NCBI GenBank assembly: GCA_963812775.1
Contig: CAWEWH010000007.1
Coordinates: 1 to 64,000 of the forward strand
Length of the DNA stretch: 64,000 nt
Reading direction: 5' to 3'
From: CAWEWH01 sp963812775
GTDB lineage: Bacteria; Pseudomonadota; Alphaproteobacteria; Rhizobiales; Beijerinckiaceae
Positions 22,863 to 31,639 of the stretch are shown here, piece after piece. The notes under the pieces were generated by a model that searched no databases, was not told the origin of the DNA, and was given only the letters and a program-made list of their open reading frames with translations. The position numbers were made by a program, and so were the translations under genes. Position 1 is the first letter of the stretch. Each line of letters starts with the position of its first letter.

Positions 22863-24191
22863 CTAGAGGGAGGTCACGCCCATCGTCACCACCGCCGCCG
22901 TCATTACGCCGGTGGCGCACCAGCCGGCGATCTTCATGGCCGGCGGGATGACGAACTTGCCCATGATGTCCTTGCGCGAGGCCATGAGCATCATGACGGC
23001 CATGATCGGCACGCCGACGACGCCGTTGATCACCGCCGACCAATAGAGGGCGCGGATGGGATTGATGGGCGCGAAGTTGATGGCGATGCCGATCAGTGTC
23101 GCCACCGCGATGGTGACGTAGAAGGCCTTCGCCTCCTTGAACTGCCGCGCCAAGCCGATGTCCCAACGGCGTGCCTCGCCGATGGCGTAGGCGGCGGAGC
23201 CGGCGAGGACCGGCACCGCCAGAAGACCCGTGCCGATGATGCCGATGGCGAAGATGATGGCCGCAAACTCTCCGGCGATGGGGCGCAGCGCCTCTGCCGC
23301 CTCGGCGGAGGATCCGATCTCCTTGATGCCGGCGAGGTTGAGCGTCGAGGCCGCTGTCAGCATGATGGCCAGCGCCACGAGATTCGAGAGGCCCATGCCG
23401 ACAAGCGTGTCGTATTCGATTCGCTGCAAGGCCGACTTGCCTTGGCGAGGCGCGCTCTTCAGACGTTGGCGGCGCGGATGCGCGTCGATGTCCTCGACCT
23501 CCTGAGACGCCTGCCAGAAGAAGAGATAGGGGCTGATCGTCGTGCCGAGGATCGCCACGATCGTCGTGACGTGGTCCTTGTCGAAGCGCAGCTCCGGCAG
23601 CAGCAGGCCGCGCAGCGCCGCATCCCAATCGACCTTGGCGACGAGGAGCACGCCGAAATAGGCAAACAGCGCGACGGTGAGCCACTTCAAGATCGAGACG
23701 TAGCGCGTGTACCGCACGAAGATCTGCAGGACGATGCACAAGACGCCGAAGCCCACTACATAGGCGAGCGGCGGCCCGCCGGCGATGAGGGCGAGCGCAT
23801 CCCCCATGGCGCCGAGATCGGCCCCGATATTGATGGTGTTGGCGACGAGCAGCAGCGTGACGGCGCCGTGAAGGAGCCAAGCCGGATAGTGCCGCGCCAG
23901 GTTGCCGGCGATGCCGTGGCCTGTCGTGCGGCCCAGCCGCGCCGACACCATCTGCACGGCGACCATCAGCGGATAGGAGAACAGCATCGTCCAGGCGAGG
24001 GCGTAGCTGAACTGCGCGCCGGCCTGCGAATAGGTAGCGATGCCGGATGGATCATCGTCGGACGCGCCGGTGATCAGGCCAGGCCCCAGCACCTTGAAGA
24101 GGCGGGGCTTGGGTGGCGCGACGGCGGGGCTCGCGAAGGCGGTTTCGGGATCGTCGCTCGGCGCGCGGGCCACGCTGTCCTCCTGGCGCAT
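22863..24191 (-). CDS. Nramp-family metal transporter, atypical motifs
   Basis: A 442-residue inner-membrane transporter with about 11 membrane segments. The start is the ATG at 24191. The N-terminal GPGLITGASDDDPSGIATYS is the family signature, with DPSG (47-50) where canonical Mn/Fe transporters have DPGN. The TM6 motif reads GTTISPYLFFWQASQEVED instead of the canonical MPH-containing sequence, so the Met and His metal ligands are missing. This clade is common in alphaproteobacteria and may carry a different ion, possibly Mg2+ or Al3+ as in related Nramp branches; that is inference. A cytoplasmic loop DAHPRRQRLKSAPRQGKSAL is longer than usual. Confidence 0.85.
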   Translation of the reverse strand: MRQEDSVARAPSDDPETAFASPAVAPPKPRLFKVLGPGLITGASDDDPSGIATYSQAGAQFSYALAWTMLFSYPLMVAVQMVSARLGRTTGHGIAGNLARHYPAWLLHGAVTLLLVANTINIGADLGAMGDALALIAGGPPLAYVVGFGVLCIVLQIFVRYTRYVSILKWLTVALFAYFGVLLVAKVDWDAALRGLLLPELRFDKDHVTTIVAILGTTISPYLFFWQASQEVEDIDAHPRRQRLKSAPRQGKSALQRIEYDTLVGMGLSNLVALAIMLTAASTLNLAGIKEIGSSAEAAEALRPIAGEFAAIIFAIGIIGTGLLAVPVLAGSAAYAIGEARRWDIGLARQFKEAKAFYVTIAVATLIGIAINFAPINPIRALYWSAVINGVVGVPIMAVMMLMASRKDIMGKFVIPPAMKIAGWCATGVMTAAVVTMGVTSL

Positions 24192-24338
24192 GATCGAATC
24201 ACGCGCGCATCAACAGTCAGAGCCATGCGGCTGTTCCGAATCGCCTCGCCTTTGGCCGCGCCACAAGCTCAGCTCAGGCTAGCGCCCGGCGGCGGCCGAT
24301 GTTGCAGATGTGAATTTGGCCGCGTCGCAGAGGCGCGG

Positions 24339-25058
24339 TCATGACGTGCGGGCGCCGGCACCGCCGAGCACCACGACCTTGGTGCCGACCGGCACGCGCT
24401 GGTAGAGGTCGATGGCGTCCTGGTTGATCATGCGGATGCAGCCGGACGAGACATTCTGGCCAATCGTCCAAGGCTCCGGCGTGCCGTGGATGCGAAACAG
24501 CGTGTCCCTGTTGCCCTGCCACAGATACATGGCGCGCGCCCCGAGCGGGTTTTCCGCGCCTCCCGGCACGCCGAGGCCGCTGCGCAGCGGCGAGACGATG
24601 TCCGCGAGGTCAGGGCGGCGGTCCATCATCTCCTTGGTCGGGTACCAATCGGGCCATTCCTGCTTGCTGTTGACGGTGGCCGTGCCCGACCAGGCGAAGC
24701 CCTCGCGGCCGACGCCGACGCCGTAGCGGATGGCGCGGCCGCTCTCCTGGACGAGGAAGAGATAGCGGCGCGCGGGATCGACGACGATCGTGCCCGAGGG
24801 CTCGCGCCCGGAATAGGCGACGACATCGCGCAGGAAGGCCGGATCGATGCGCGAGAGGTCGATCGCCTCGACCGGGAACCGTTCAGCGGGGAGGGGGCCG
24901 TACATTTCGGCATAGATCGGATCGAGATCGGCCACCGCGTAACGCCGCGGTTCGCGAGGACCTTCCGCAACGAGTTCGGGCCGCGGCTCGCTCACGCATC
25001 CTGTCAGCGCGAGGGTGCTCGCTCCGGTCACGAAGGCCCGACGGCTCAGACGGTCCAT
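24339..25058 (-). CDS. L,D-transpeptidase (YkuD), lipoprotein, copy 1
   Basis: Periplasmic cysteine transpeptidase that makes 3-3 peptidoglycan cross-links or attaches proteins to peptidoglycan. The start is taken at the ATG at 25058 (MDRLSRRAFVTGASTLALTG), followed by lipobox Cys21. The YkuD domain shows IVVDPARRYLFLVQESGRAI, YGVGVGREGFAWSG and the active site HGTPEPWTIGQNVSSGCIRM, with His191 and Cys207. It is 239 residues long. It is a tandem duplicate of the gene at 25177-25889 upstream, with very high similarity in the catalytic half. Confidence 0.9.
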   Translation of the reverse strand: MDRLSRRAFVTGASTLALTGCVSEPRPELVAEGPREPRRYAVADLDPIYAEMYGPLPAERFPVEAIDLSRIDPAFLRDVVAYSGREPSGTIVVDPARRYLFLVQESGRAIRYGVGVGREGFAWSGTATVNSKQEWPDWYPTKEMMDRRPDLADIVSPLRSGLGVPGGAENPLGARAMYLWQGNRDTLFRIHGTPEPWTIGQNVSSGCIRMINQDAIDLYQRVPVGTKVVVLGGAGARTS

Positions 25059-25176
25059 GGAAAAGCACCCGATTGTCGACAACGGGTGCCATGAGGGGCT
25101 CACGATTTTGGCGCCGCGGCGGCCACAATGGCGCGAATCTGCGCCGCAATTGTGAGAACAGGTCTCGGCGACGCCC

Positions 25177-25889
25177 TCAGGCGGTGCGGGCCGGGCCGAG
25201 CACCACGACCTTGGTGCCCACCGGCACGCGCTGGTAGAGGTCGATGGCGTCCTGGTTGATCATGCGGACGCACCCGGACGAGACGCTCTTGCCGATGGTC
25301 CACGGCTCGGTGGTCCCATGGATGCGGAACAGCGTGTCCTTGTTGCCCTGCCAAAGATACATGGCGCGCGCGCCGAGCGGGTTGCGGGGCCTCCCGCCAT
25401 GCCGATGCCACTCTGCAGGTTGGTGAGCTGCTTGCGTAGCTCCGGTTGGCGCTCGATCATCTCCTTGGGCGGATACCAATCCGGCCATTCCTGCTTGCTG
25501 TTGATGGTCGCCGCCCCCGACCAGGCGAAACCCTCACGCCCGACGCCGACGCCGTAGCGCATCGCCCGGCCTCCCTCCTGCACGAGATAGAGGTAGTGCC
25601 GTGCCGGATCGATGACGACCGTGCCAGGCTGCTCTCGCACCGCATAGTCGACGATCCGGCGCAAATAGGCGCGATCGATTTGCTTGAGGTCGACGGTAGG
25701 AATCGGGAAGCGGTCGCCCTCCACCGCGGCGTACATGCGCGTGTAGGCCGGGTCGACGGCCCCGAGCGCGCTGCCGGGAGCGTCCTCCCGGGCTTCCGCG
25801 ACCACCTCGGGTCGTGGCTGGCTGACGCAGCCGGCGAGGCCGGCTGCGCCGGCACCGACAATGAACACGCGACGGCTGACGGGACCCAT
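25177..25889 (-). CDS. L,D-transpeptidase (YkuD), copy 2, frameshifted
   Basis: Tandem partner of the gene at 24339. It starts MGPVSRRVFIVGAGAAGLAG at 25889 with a lipobox Cys in LAGCVSQP, and the YkuD domain reads VVIDPARHYLYLVQEGGRAM and YGVGVGREGFAWSGAATINS. The frame shifts near 25395 (one base missing in GGGGCC-rich sequence after SGIGMAGG), then continues NPLGARAMYLWQGNKDTLF and HGTTEPWTIGKSVSSGCVRM with the catalytic Cys, ending GPARTA at 25177. Rejoined it is about 237 residues. The N-terminal linker differs from copy 1 while the catalytic part is almost the same, so the duplication is not very recent or is kept similar by conversion. Confidence 0.85.
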
Positions 25890-26122
25890 GGAGCACCTGA
25901 CCAACAAGAACGGACGGCATCGAATCTCTACGGCTTTGGCGACCGTGAGAGCAAGGGTCACCACAGACACCGCGTACCGAGAAACCGCAGGTGTGATCGC
26001 CTTGCGTCAGCGCTTGCTGCCAAGCCCACGTCTCGTCGCGCACACCCCCGTTCCGAAAGGGCAAGCTATCGCGTCCGGCGCAAGCGCCGCCGTTAACCAA
26101 GGGGGTGCCGTGGCGACGATCG

Positions 26123-27006
26123 TCAGGGGCGGCTGAGATCGACGAGCGAGCGCGGCTCTCCGTAACCGGCGCGGCCATAGGCCGGGCCGCCGTCCGACGT
26201 TCGACCGCGGCGCGGCTGCGTAGCGCCCGCGATTGCCCCTCGATCCAAGCGGCATGCTCGGCGACCGGGACCGCCGCCGTGAGCCCGCCGCAATAACGCG
26301 GCTGTCCGGGCAGCCCGCTGGCCCAGCTGACGATGCCCACGAGCCTTGCGGAGCCGTTCTGTCCGGCAAAGACCGGCCCGCCCGAGTTGCCGACGCAGGC
26401 TCCGCGGCCGATGCTTACGCCCCCGCCGCTGCGTCCCACCGCCACGACGTGCGGCCCATTCTGACGCTGGAAGCCAAAGCCGCGCAACGAGGTCTGCCGC
26501 AGCACACGGGCGCCCCGGCGGCCGCCTTCCGAGGACACCCCAAAGCCGGCCACCGACAGATCGCTGACCCCCTCGATGCTGCCGAAACGCACCGGCTGCA
26601 TGTCGGCCGGGAGCCGTCCGGCCAGCCGCAGGATCGCCATGTCGACGCCCGGCTGCGTGCGCGGCGTGCGGCCGGGAACAAAGCTGTTGTGGACGGCAAT
26701 GGCGGCGACCGGAATGACGCGTGCTTTGAAGCCGCGATCGAGTGCCACGACACGGAAGGAAGACGAGCCCGTGGTGACGCAATGGGCGGCGGTCAGGACG
26801 AGATCGGGCGCGATGATTGTCCCCGAGCACATGCCGCGGCCGCTCTCGATGCGCACCGTATAGCGGCGCGAACCGTCAGGGTCGGTCGAGGCGCCGCCAC
26901 CGATGATGGCCGCCGCCGGGCCGTTGAGCGATATTGCGAAGATGAAGCTGAGGACGAAGGTGAAGCTAAGGACAGAGAGGCGCGTTACCGTCAAAGACAA
27001 GGCCAA
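26123..27006 (-). CDS. Trypsin-like serine protease, secreted
   Basis: A chymotrypsin-fold (S1) protease. The N-terminal signal sequence (LSVLSFTFVLSFIFAISLNG) is followed by IIGGGASTDPDG, the usual start of the mature enzyme. The catalytic triad is His75 in LTAAHC, Asp122 in VDMAILRL and Ser208 in GNSGGPV. Cysteine pairs flank the His and Ser as in trypsins. The open frame as read continues to 25534 over the L,D-transpeptidase gene in another frame, which cannot be right. A one-base shift in the Arg/Ala-rich region near 26190 gives GYGEPRSLVDLSRP and a stop at 26123, so I end it there. The last 30-40 residues are uncertain. Confidence 0.85.
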
Positions 27007-27155
27007 CCCCCAGTGTTTTGCTTTGCTGCGACCTTAGCCGATACCGAAGAGCTTTCCACGCCGAAATGCGCGCCATCGCCGGATTTTCAGAACCTGTGAT
27101 CGCTTGTGCGCGTCATTCATGGACTATTCACGTCGCACTGCCCAGCTTGCACGCC

Positions 27156-27473
27156 ATGCGCCGTCTCGTCTTTCTCCTAGCCATTTTGGGTGGTTTGACG
27201 GTCGCGCGCGCCGCGGAGGGAGACGGGGGTTATGGGACCCAAGCCTGCCTTTCGCCGGCCGAGACCCGCTACGCCGTCGGGCAGAAGAGCGTGGTGGCGC
27301 CGGCCGTGGCCATAAGGGCGGCGGCCCGCGCGGTCGGCGGCAGGGTGCTTCGCGCTTCGCTCTGTCGCATCGATGACCGGTTGGCCTATCAGATCACCAC
27401 CTTGCACAGGGACGGGCGCGTCTCACGGGTGACGGTCGACGGTCCGTCGGGCAAGGTGGAACCCAGCCGCTAG
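27156..27473 (+). CDS. PepSY-like secreted small protein
   Basis: A 105-residue protein starting at the ATG at 27156 (MRRLVFLLAILGGLTVARAA), which gives a clear signal peptide; the upstream frame extension has no support. The mature part has CLSPAETRYAVGQKSVVAPA and ends with DDRLAYQITTLHRDGRVSRV then TVDGPSGKV, the strand pattern of PepSY domains. Genes of this kind often precede PhoP/FeuP-type two-component systems in rhizobia, as here (response regulator at 27711), and may act as periplasmic modulators. That role is inference. Confidence 0.7.
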   Translation: MRRLVFLLAILGGLTVARAAEGDGGYGTQACLSPAETRYAVGQKSVVAPAVAIRAAARAVGGRVLRASLCRIDDRLAYQITTLHRDGRVSRVTVDGPSGKVEPSR

Positions 27474-27529
27474 CCCTTGATCCCCAAGGGCCTGGCCGGT
27501 TTCCGGGACAGATCTGAGAGCCAGAGTGC

Positions 27530-27555
27530 GGATGCGATTGCTTCTCATCGCATCC
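27530..27555. repeat. 8-bp inverted repeat with adjacent GCATGATCCCG
   Basis: GGATGCGA (27530-27537) and TCGCATCC (27548-27555) pair around 10 bases. GCATGATCCCGGG follows at 27563. The same combination occurs at 18419-18514 next to the sortase gene, so this looks like another, partly decayed copy of a composite rhizobial repeat. It lies in the leader of the response regulator gene. Confidence 0.55.
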
Positions 27556-27710
27556 CGGTCTAGCGCATGATCCCGGGAATGAGCTGGGTCTTTGGAGAGG
27601 GGATCGGGCTCAGATCGAAATCTGGAGGGCGAACCGATTGGCCTTTTCGGGTTCGCCCGTCAGGCCGCCGCCTCGTCCCGACGGATCGAGGGCATCTTGC
27701 GGAGGGTTTG

Positions 27711-28382
27711 GTGCGCCTTCTGGTCGTAGAAGACGATAAAGATCTGAACCGTCAGATCGCCACCGCCCTGGAGCAGGCCGGCTATGCGGTCGACCGGGCG
27801 TTCGATGGCGAGCAGGGCCAATTCCTGGGCGACACCGAACCATACGACGCCGTCATTCTCGACATGGGCCTTCCCAAGATCGACGGCGCCGCCATTCTCA
27901 GCCAATGGCGGCGGGGCAACAAGAAAATGCCGGTGCTCATCCTGACCGCCCGCGACCGGTGGAGCGACAAGGTGCACGGCTTCGACGCCGGCGCCGACGA
28001 CTATGTCACCAAGCCGTTCCACATGGAGGAGCTGTTGGCGCGGCTGCGCGCCCTGCTGCGCCGCGCTGCCGGCCACGCCACGAGCGAACTCGTTTGCGGC
28101 CCGGTGCGGCTCGATACCCGCTCGGGCCGCGTCGTGGTGGACGGCAACCCGATCAAGCTTACCTCGCACGAATACCGGCTCCTCGCCTATCTGATGCATC
28201 ACAGCGGCCGCGTCATCTCGCGCAGCGAGCTCGTCGAGCATCTCTACGACCAGGATTTCGATCGCGACTCCAACACCATCGAGGTGTTCGTCGGCAGGCT
28301 CCGCCGCAAGCTCGGCATCGACATCATCCACACGGTGCGCGGCCTCGGCTACCTCATCGATCCCACCCAGGCAGTGAGCTGA
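27711..28382 (+). CDS. OmpR-family response regulator (PhoP/FeuP-like)
   Basis: A two-component response regulator with receiver and winged-helix DNA-binding domains, 223 residues. The start is the GTG at 27711, with GCGGAGGG six bases upstream; it gives MRLLVVEDDKDLNRQIATAL, the normal receiver N-terminus. The phosphoacceptor is Asp51 (YDAVILDMGLPKIDG), with conserved Thr in LILTARDRW and Lys in YVTKPFHMEE. The output domain has LTSHEYRLLAYLMHHSGRVI and YDQDFDRDSNTIEVFVGRLR. The sequence is close to FeuP/PhoP-type regulators of rhizobia. Its stop overlaps the start of the sensor kinase gene (TGATG). Confidence 0.93.
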   Translation: MRLLVVEDDKDLNRQIATALEQAGYAVDRAFDGEQGQFLGDTEPYDAVILDMGLPKIDGAAILSQWRRGNKKMPVLILTARDRWSDKVHGFDAGADDYVTKPFHMEELLARLRALLRRAAGHATSELVCGPVRLDTRSGRVVVDGNPIKLTSHEYRLLAYLMHHSGRVISRSELVEHLYDQDFDRDSNTIEVFVGRLRRKLGIDIIHTVRGLGYLIDPTQAVS

Positions 28383-29772
28383 TGGCGACATTGTGGTCGC
28401 GCCTGAGCCGCGAGTCGATCGCCACGCGGCTGTTTCTCTCCGCCTTCTTCTGGTGCGCGGTCATTCTCGTTGTCGCTGGCATCATCCTGTCCACCGTCTA
28501 CCGGCGCATCTCGGAGCGCGCATTCGACGAGCGCCTGCAGGTCTATCTCACCGACCTGGCGTCCGATCTCGTGGCGCCGGGCGATTTCGAGGGCAAGGAG
28601 ATCGGACCGGGCGAATCCCAGTTCAAGCTGCCGCTGTCGGGCTGGTACTGGCAGGTCGAGTCGCGTCGGCAGCACGGCGACTGGCGACACGCGCACGTCG
28701 CCCTCCCTGGTCGGCGCGCCGCTCAAGTCGCTAAGCGAATTTGGCATCAAGGCGGAACTCGGCGATTTTCGTAAGGGCTACATGCCGGGGCCGGACGACC
28801 GCAGCCTGCGCGTCGCCGAGCGCGTCATCGACCTCGGCGAAGAGGGGCGCTTTCTCACCGCCGTCGCGGCGCCGGCCGACGAGATCGATAGCGTCATCTC
28901 GCAGTTCCGTATCGCACTGACCTTGACGTTCGTGCTGCTCGGCGCCGCCCTCATGCTGTCGTCGCTGCTGCAGGCGCGCTTCGCGCTGGCGCCCCTCAGC
29001 CGCCTGCACCGGGCCATCGCCGATATCCGCCGCGGCGACGCCGAGCATATCGAAGGCGAATACCCCCCCGACGTGCGGCCCGTGTCGACGGAACTCAACC
29101 TGTTGATCGACGCCAACCGCGAAATCCTCGAGCGCGCCCGCACGCAAGTCGGCAATCTGGCGCATGCGCTGAAGACGCCGCTCAGCGTCATGGTCAATGA
29201 GGCCGACACCTCGGCCGGCCAGCTCAGCCGACAAGGTGCGCGAGCAGGCTGGCATCATGCGCGACCAGGTCGAACTATTATCTCGACCGCGCTCGCGCCG
29301 CCGCCGTTGCTGGCGCGCTGGGCCGCTTCACCGACGTGGAACCGGTGATCGACGGCTTGGTGCGCGCGCTCGAGAAAATCTACGGCCAGCGCGGGCTCAC
29401 CATCCATTGGACCGTTCCTGCCGGCACGCGCTTTCGCGGCGAGCGACAGGACTTCGAGGACATGGTCGGCAATCTGGCCGACAACGCTTGCAAGTGGGCA
29501 TCGAGCCGCAGTCGACATCGCCGTCAGGCCCGACGACGGCGGCGGCAAGCCCGAGATCTGCGTGCATTGTCGACGACGACGGCCCCGGACTGTCGCCGGA
29601 GGATCGCGCCGAGGTGATCCGGCGAGGCCGCCGTCTCGATGAGACGAAGCCCGGCTCAGGACTGGGTCTCGCCATCGTGGCCGAGCTCGCCGAGCTTTAC
29701 GGCGGCGAATTGTCGTTCGATGCCTCTCCGCTCGGCGGCCTGCGCGCCATGCTGCGTGTCCCTGGCGTTTGA
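28382..29772 (+). CDS. Sensor histidine kinase (PhoQ/FeuQ-like), frameshifted
   Basis: Membrane sensor kinase, partner of the regulator at 27711. The N-terminus MATLWSRLSRESIATRLFLS leads into a first membrane segment (FFWCAVILVVAGIILSTVY) and a periplasmic domain. The second membrane segment is FRIALTLTFVLLGAALMLSS. A HAMP-like region leads to the H-box LAHALKTPLSVM, the N-box DMVGNLADNACKWA and the ATP-binding glycine boxes DDDGPGLSPED and GSGLGLAIVAELAELYGGEL. The frame changes near 28685, 29225, 29268, 29500 and 29565, so no single open frame covers it. Motif order and spacing are normal, pointing to sequencing error. It is translationally coupled to the regulator. Confidence 0.88.
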
Positions 29773-30078
29773 AGCCGGGTCATGAACGGACTGAGTTCGC
29801 GGCTTGCCCGAAAGTCCAAATTCTTAACGTGGATGACATTCTTGACGGCCGGCAGCCGCACCTGCCGTGGCCGGATCCGAGCACCCTTGGCGGGGCCGAC
29901 GCGAGAGGCGGCCTCGAGACAGGGCAATCTTGGAAGGTAGCGGCTTACATTCGATCGCGGCGCCGCCCGCTGGGGCCAAGTCCTGGCCGTGCTGTGCTTT
30001 ACCGCATTTGAGCCTGCGCTCGCGTGACTTTATGTCGCCGCGCTGCCCCTCATGGAACCGGCGGCTCTAGGCTAGGAC
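29773..30078. other. Intergenic gap with a possible DNA-methylase tail remnant
   Basis: A 306-base gap before ccmI. A frame read from a TTG at 29769 gives PKVQILNVDDILDGRQPHLP, which resembles the C-terminal tail that some site-specific DNA methyltransferases carry. No methylase catalytic motif is present. Otherwise I see no gene, and no clear promoter can be named. Confidence 0.3.
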
Positions 30079-31190
30079 ATGCGCATGGCGATCTGGGTGC
30101 TTCTCGCAACCATGACAGGGGGCGCCGTGCTCGCGGTCCTTTGGCCGCTGACACGACGGCCGCGACCTGTCGCGGTCTCCGATGACGACGCGACCTTCTA
30201 TCGCGCGCAGATTGCCGAGATCGAGCGCGACCGTGACCGCGGTCTCATCGCCGCGCCGGAGGCCGAGGCCGCCAAGGTGGAGGCAGGCCGGCGATTGTTG
30301 CGGGCCGCCGAACGGCAGAAGCGCACCGGCGATCTGGAATGCGAACCGGCGTTGCGCCGCCGCCGGGCTGCGACCGCCGTTGCCTTGTCGATTGCGCCGC
30401 TCGTTGCCCTCTCCATTTACGGCGCACTCGGCTCGCCCAGCCTGCCAGCGCAGCCGCTCTCCGCGCGCCTCAAGACCGAGCCCGCAAAGCTCGAATTTGC
30501 CGAGGCGCTCACCCGCATCGAAGGCCACCTCGCGCAGAGCCCGCAGGATTGGAAAGGCTGGGAGGTGATCGCGCCGGTCTATTTGCGCGATGCGGACGCG
30601 CGGCCGACGCCGCAAGAGCTTTCGAGGCGGTCATAAGGCTCAACGGCGAGACGGCGCAGCGGCTCGCCGCCTTCGGCGAAGCCTCCGTCGCGGCGAGCAG
30701 CGGCGTCGTGGAGGCCAAGGCGCGCGATGCCTTCGACCGCGCTCTCAAGCTCGACGACACCCTGGCGTCGGCGCGCTTTTATCTGGCGCTTGCAGCCGAG
30801 CAGGACGGCGACAAGGACGGCGCCTTGACGCGCTACCAGGAGCTGCATCGTTCGCTGCCGCCCAACACGCCACAGCGCGCCCTCGTGGAATCGCGAATCA
30901 CCCGGCTCGGTGGCGCCGTCACCGCCTCGCTTGCCGATCTGCCCGAAGACCAGAAGACGGCCATCAACGCCATGGTCGAGGGCCTCGCAGCGCGCTTGAA
31001 GAGCGACGCGTCCGACGCCGAAGGTTGGGTGCGGCTCGTCCGCTCCTATGTCGTGCTCGGCGAGCGTGACAAGGCGAGCGAGGCGCTTGCGACGGCGCGC
31101 ACCTCGCTCAGCGCCCGGCCGGAGGAACTGGAGCGGCTGGCGACGCTCGCCAAGGATCTCAAGCTTGACGAGGCGGGAGCCGGCAAATGA
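30079..31190 (+). CDS. ccmI: Cytochrome c maturation protein CcmI (CycH), frameshifted
   Basis: Membrane-anchored TPR protein that holds apocytochrome c and presents it to the CcmF/CcmH heme ligation complex. It starts MRMAIWVLLATMTGGAVLAV (first membrane segment) followed by the cytoplasmic loop FYRAQIAEIERDRDRGLIAA and a second membrane segment (ATAVALSIAPLVALSIYGAL), the arrangement of CcmI-1. A one-base shift near 30605 links LAQSPQDWKGWEVIAPVYLR to DAARAFEAVIRLNGETAQRL. The rest is periplasmic TPR helices (RFYLALAAEQDGDKDGALTR; SDAEGWVRLVRSYVVLGERD). It is first gene of the ccmI-ccmE-ccmF-ccmH operon; its stop overlaps the ccmE start (ATGA). Confidence 0.9.
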
Positions 31191-31639
31191 CGCGCAAGCA
31201 GCGACGCCTCACGCTCATCAGCACGGCCCTCGCCGTGCTCGCCGTGGCGCTCGGCCTCGTGCTGTTCGCGCTGCGCGATTCGATCGTCTTCTTCTACGCG
31301 CCGAGCGAGGTTGCCGAGAAAGGCCTAAAGGCGGGAACGCGCTTTCGCCTCGGCGGCCTAGTCAAGCAAGGCTCCATTGCGCGCGGCGAGAGCCAGACCG
31401 TGAGCTTCGTCGTCGCCGATCCCAACCGCGAGGTGGCGGTGCGCTATACTGGGCTGCTGCCCGATCTTTTCCGTGAAGGGCAGGGGGTGGTGGCTGAAGG
31501 CGTGCTGCAGACGGACGGCAGCTTCAAGGCCGACAGCGTGCTTGCCAAGCATGACGAGCGTTACATGCCGCGCGAAGTCGCCGATGCGCTGAAGAAGCAG
31601 GGCGTCTGGCAGGGCGACAAGAAGGCGGCCTCGCAATGA
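31187..31639 (+). CDS. ccmE: Cytochrome c maturation heme chaperone CcmE (CycJ)
   Basis: A periplasmic heme chaperone tethered by one N-terminal membrane segment (LISTALAVLAVALGLVLFAL). It accepts heme from CcmC and hands it to CcmF. The OB-fold domain shows FRLGGLVKQGSIARGESQTV and VRYTGLLPDLFREGQGVVAE, and ends with the heme-binding AKHDERYMPREV, where His122 forms the covalent bond and Tyr126 is the axial ligand. It is 150 residues long, normal for the family. It overlaps ccmI and ccmF by four bases each, so it is part of a tightly coupled operon. Confidence 0.96.
   Translation: MTRKQRRLTLISTALAVLAVALGLVLFALRDSIVFFYAPSEVAEKGLKAGTRFRLGGLVKQGSIARGESQTVSFVVADPNREVAVRYTGLLPDLFREGQGVVAEGVLQTDGSFKADSVLAKHDERYMPREVADALKKQGVWQGDKKAASQ

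Noticed and set aside
25534..26122. Extension of the trypsin-like protease across the L,D-transpeptidase gene
   Set aside because: The extra 195 residues read the neighbouring gene in a wrong frame; a one-base shift gives a natural stop at 26123.
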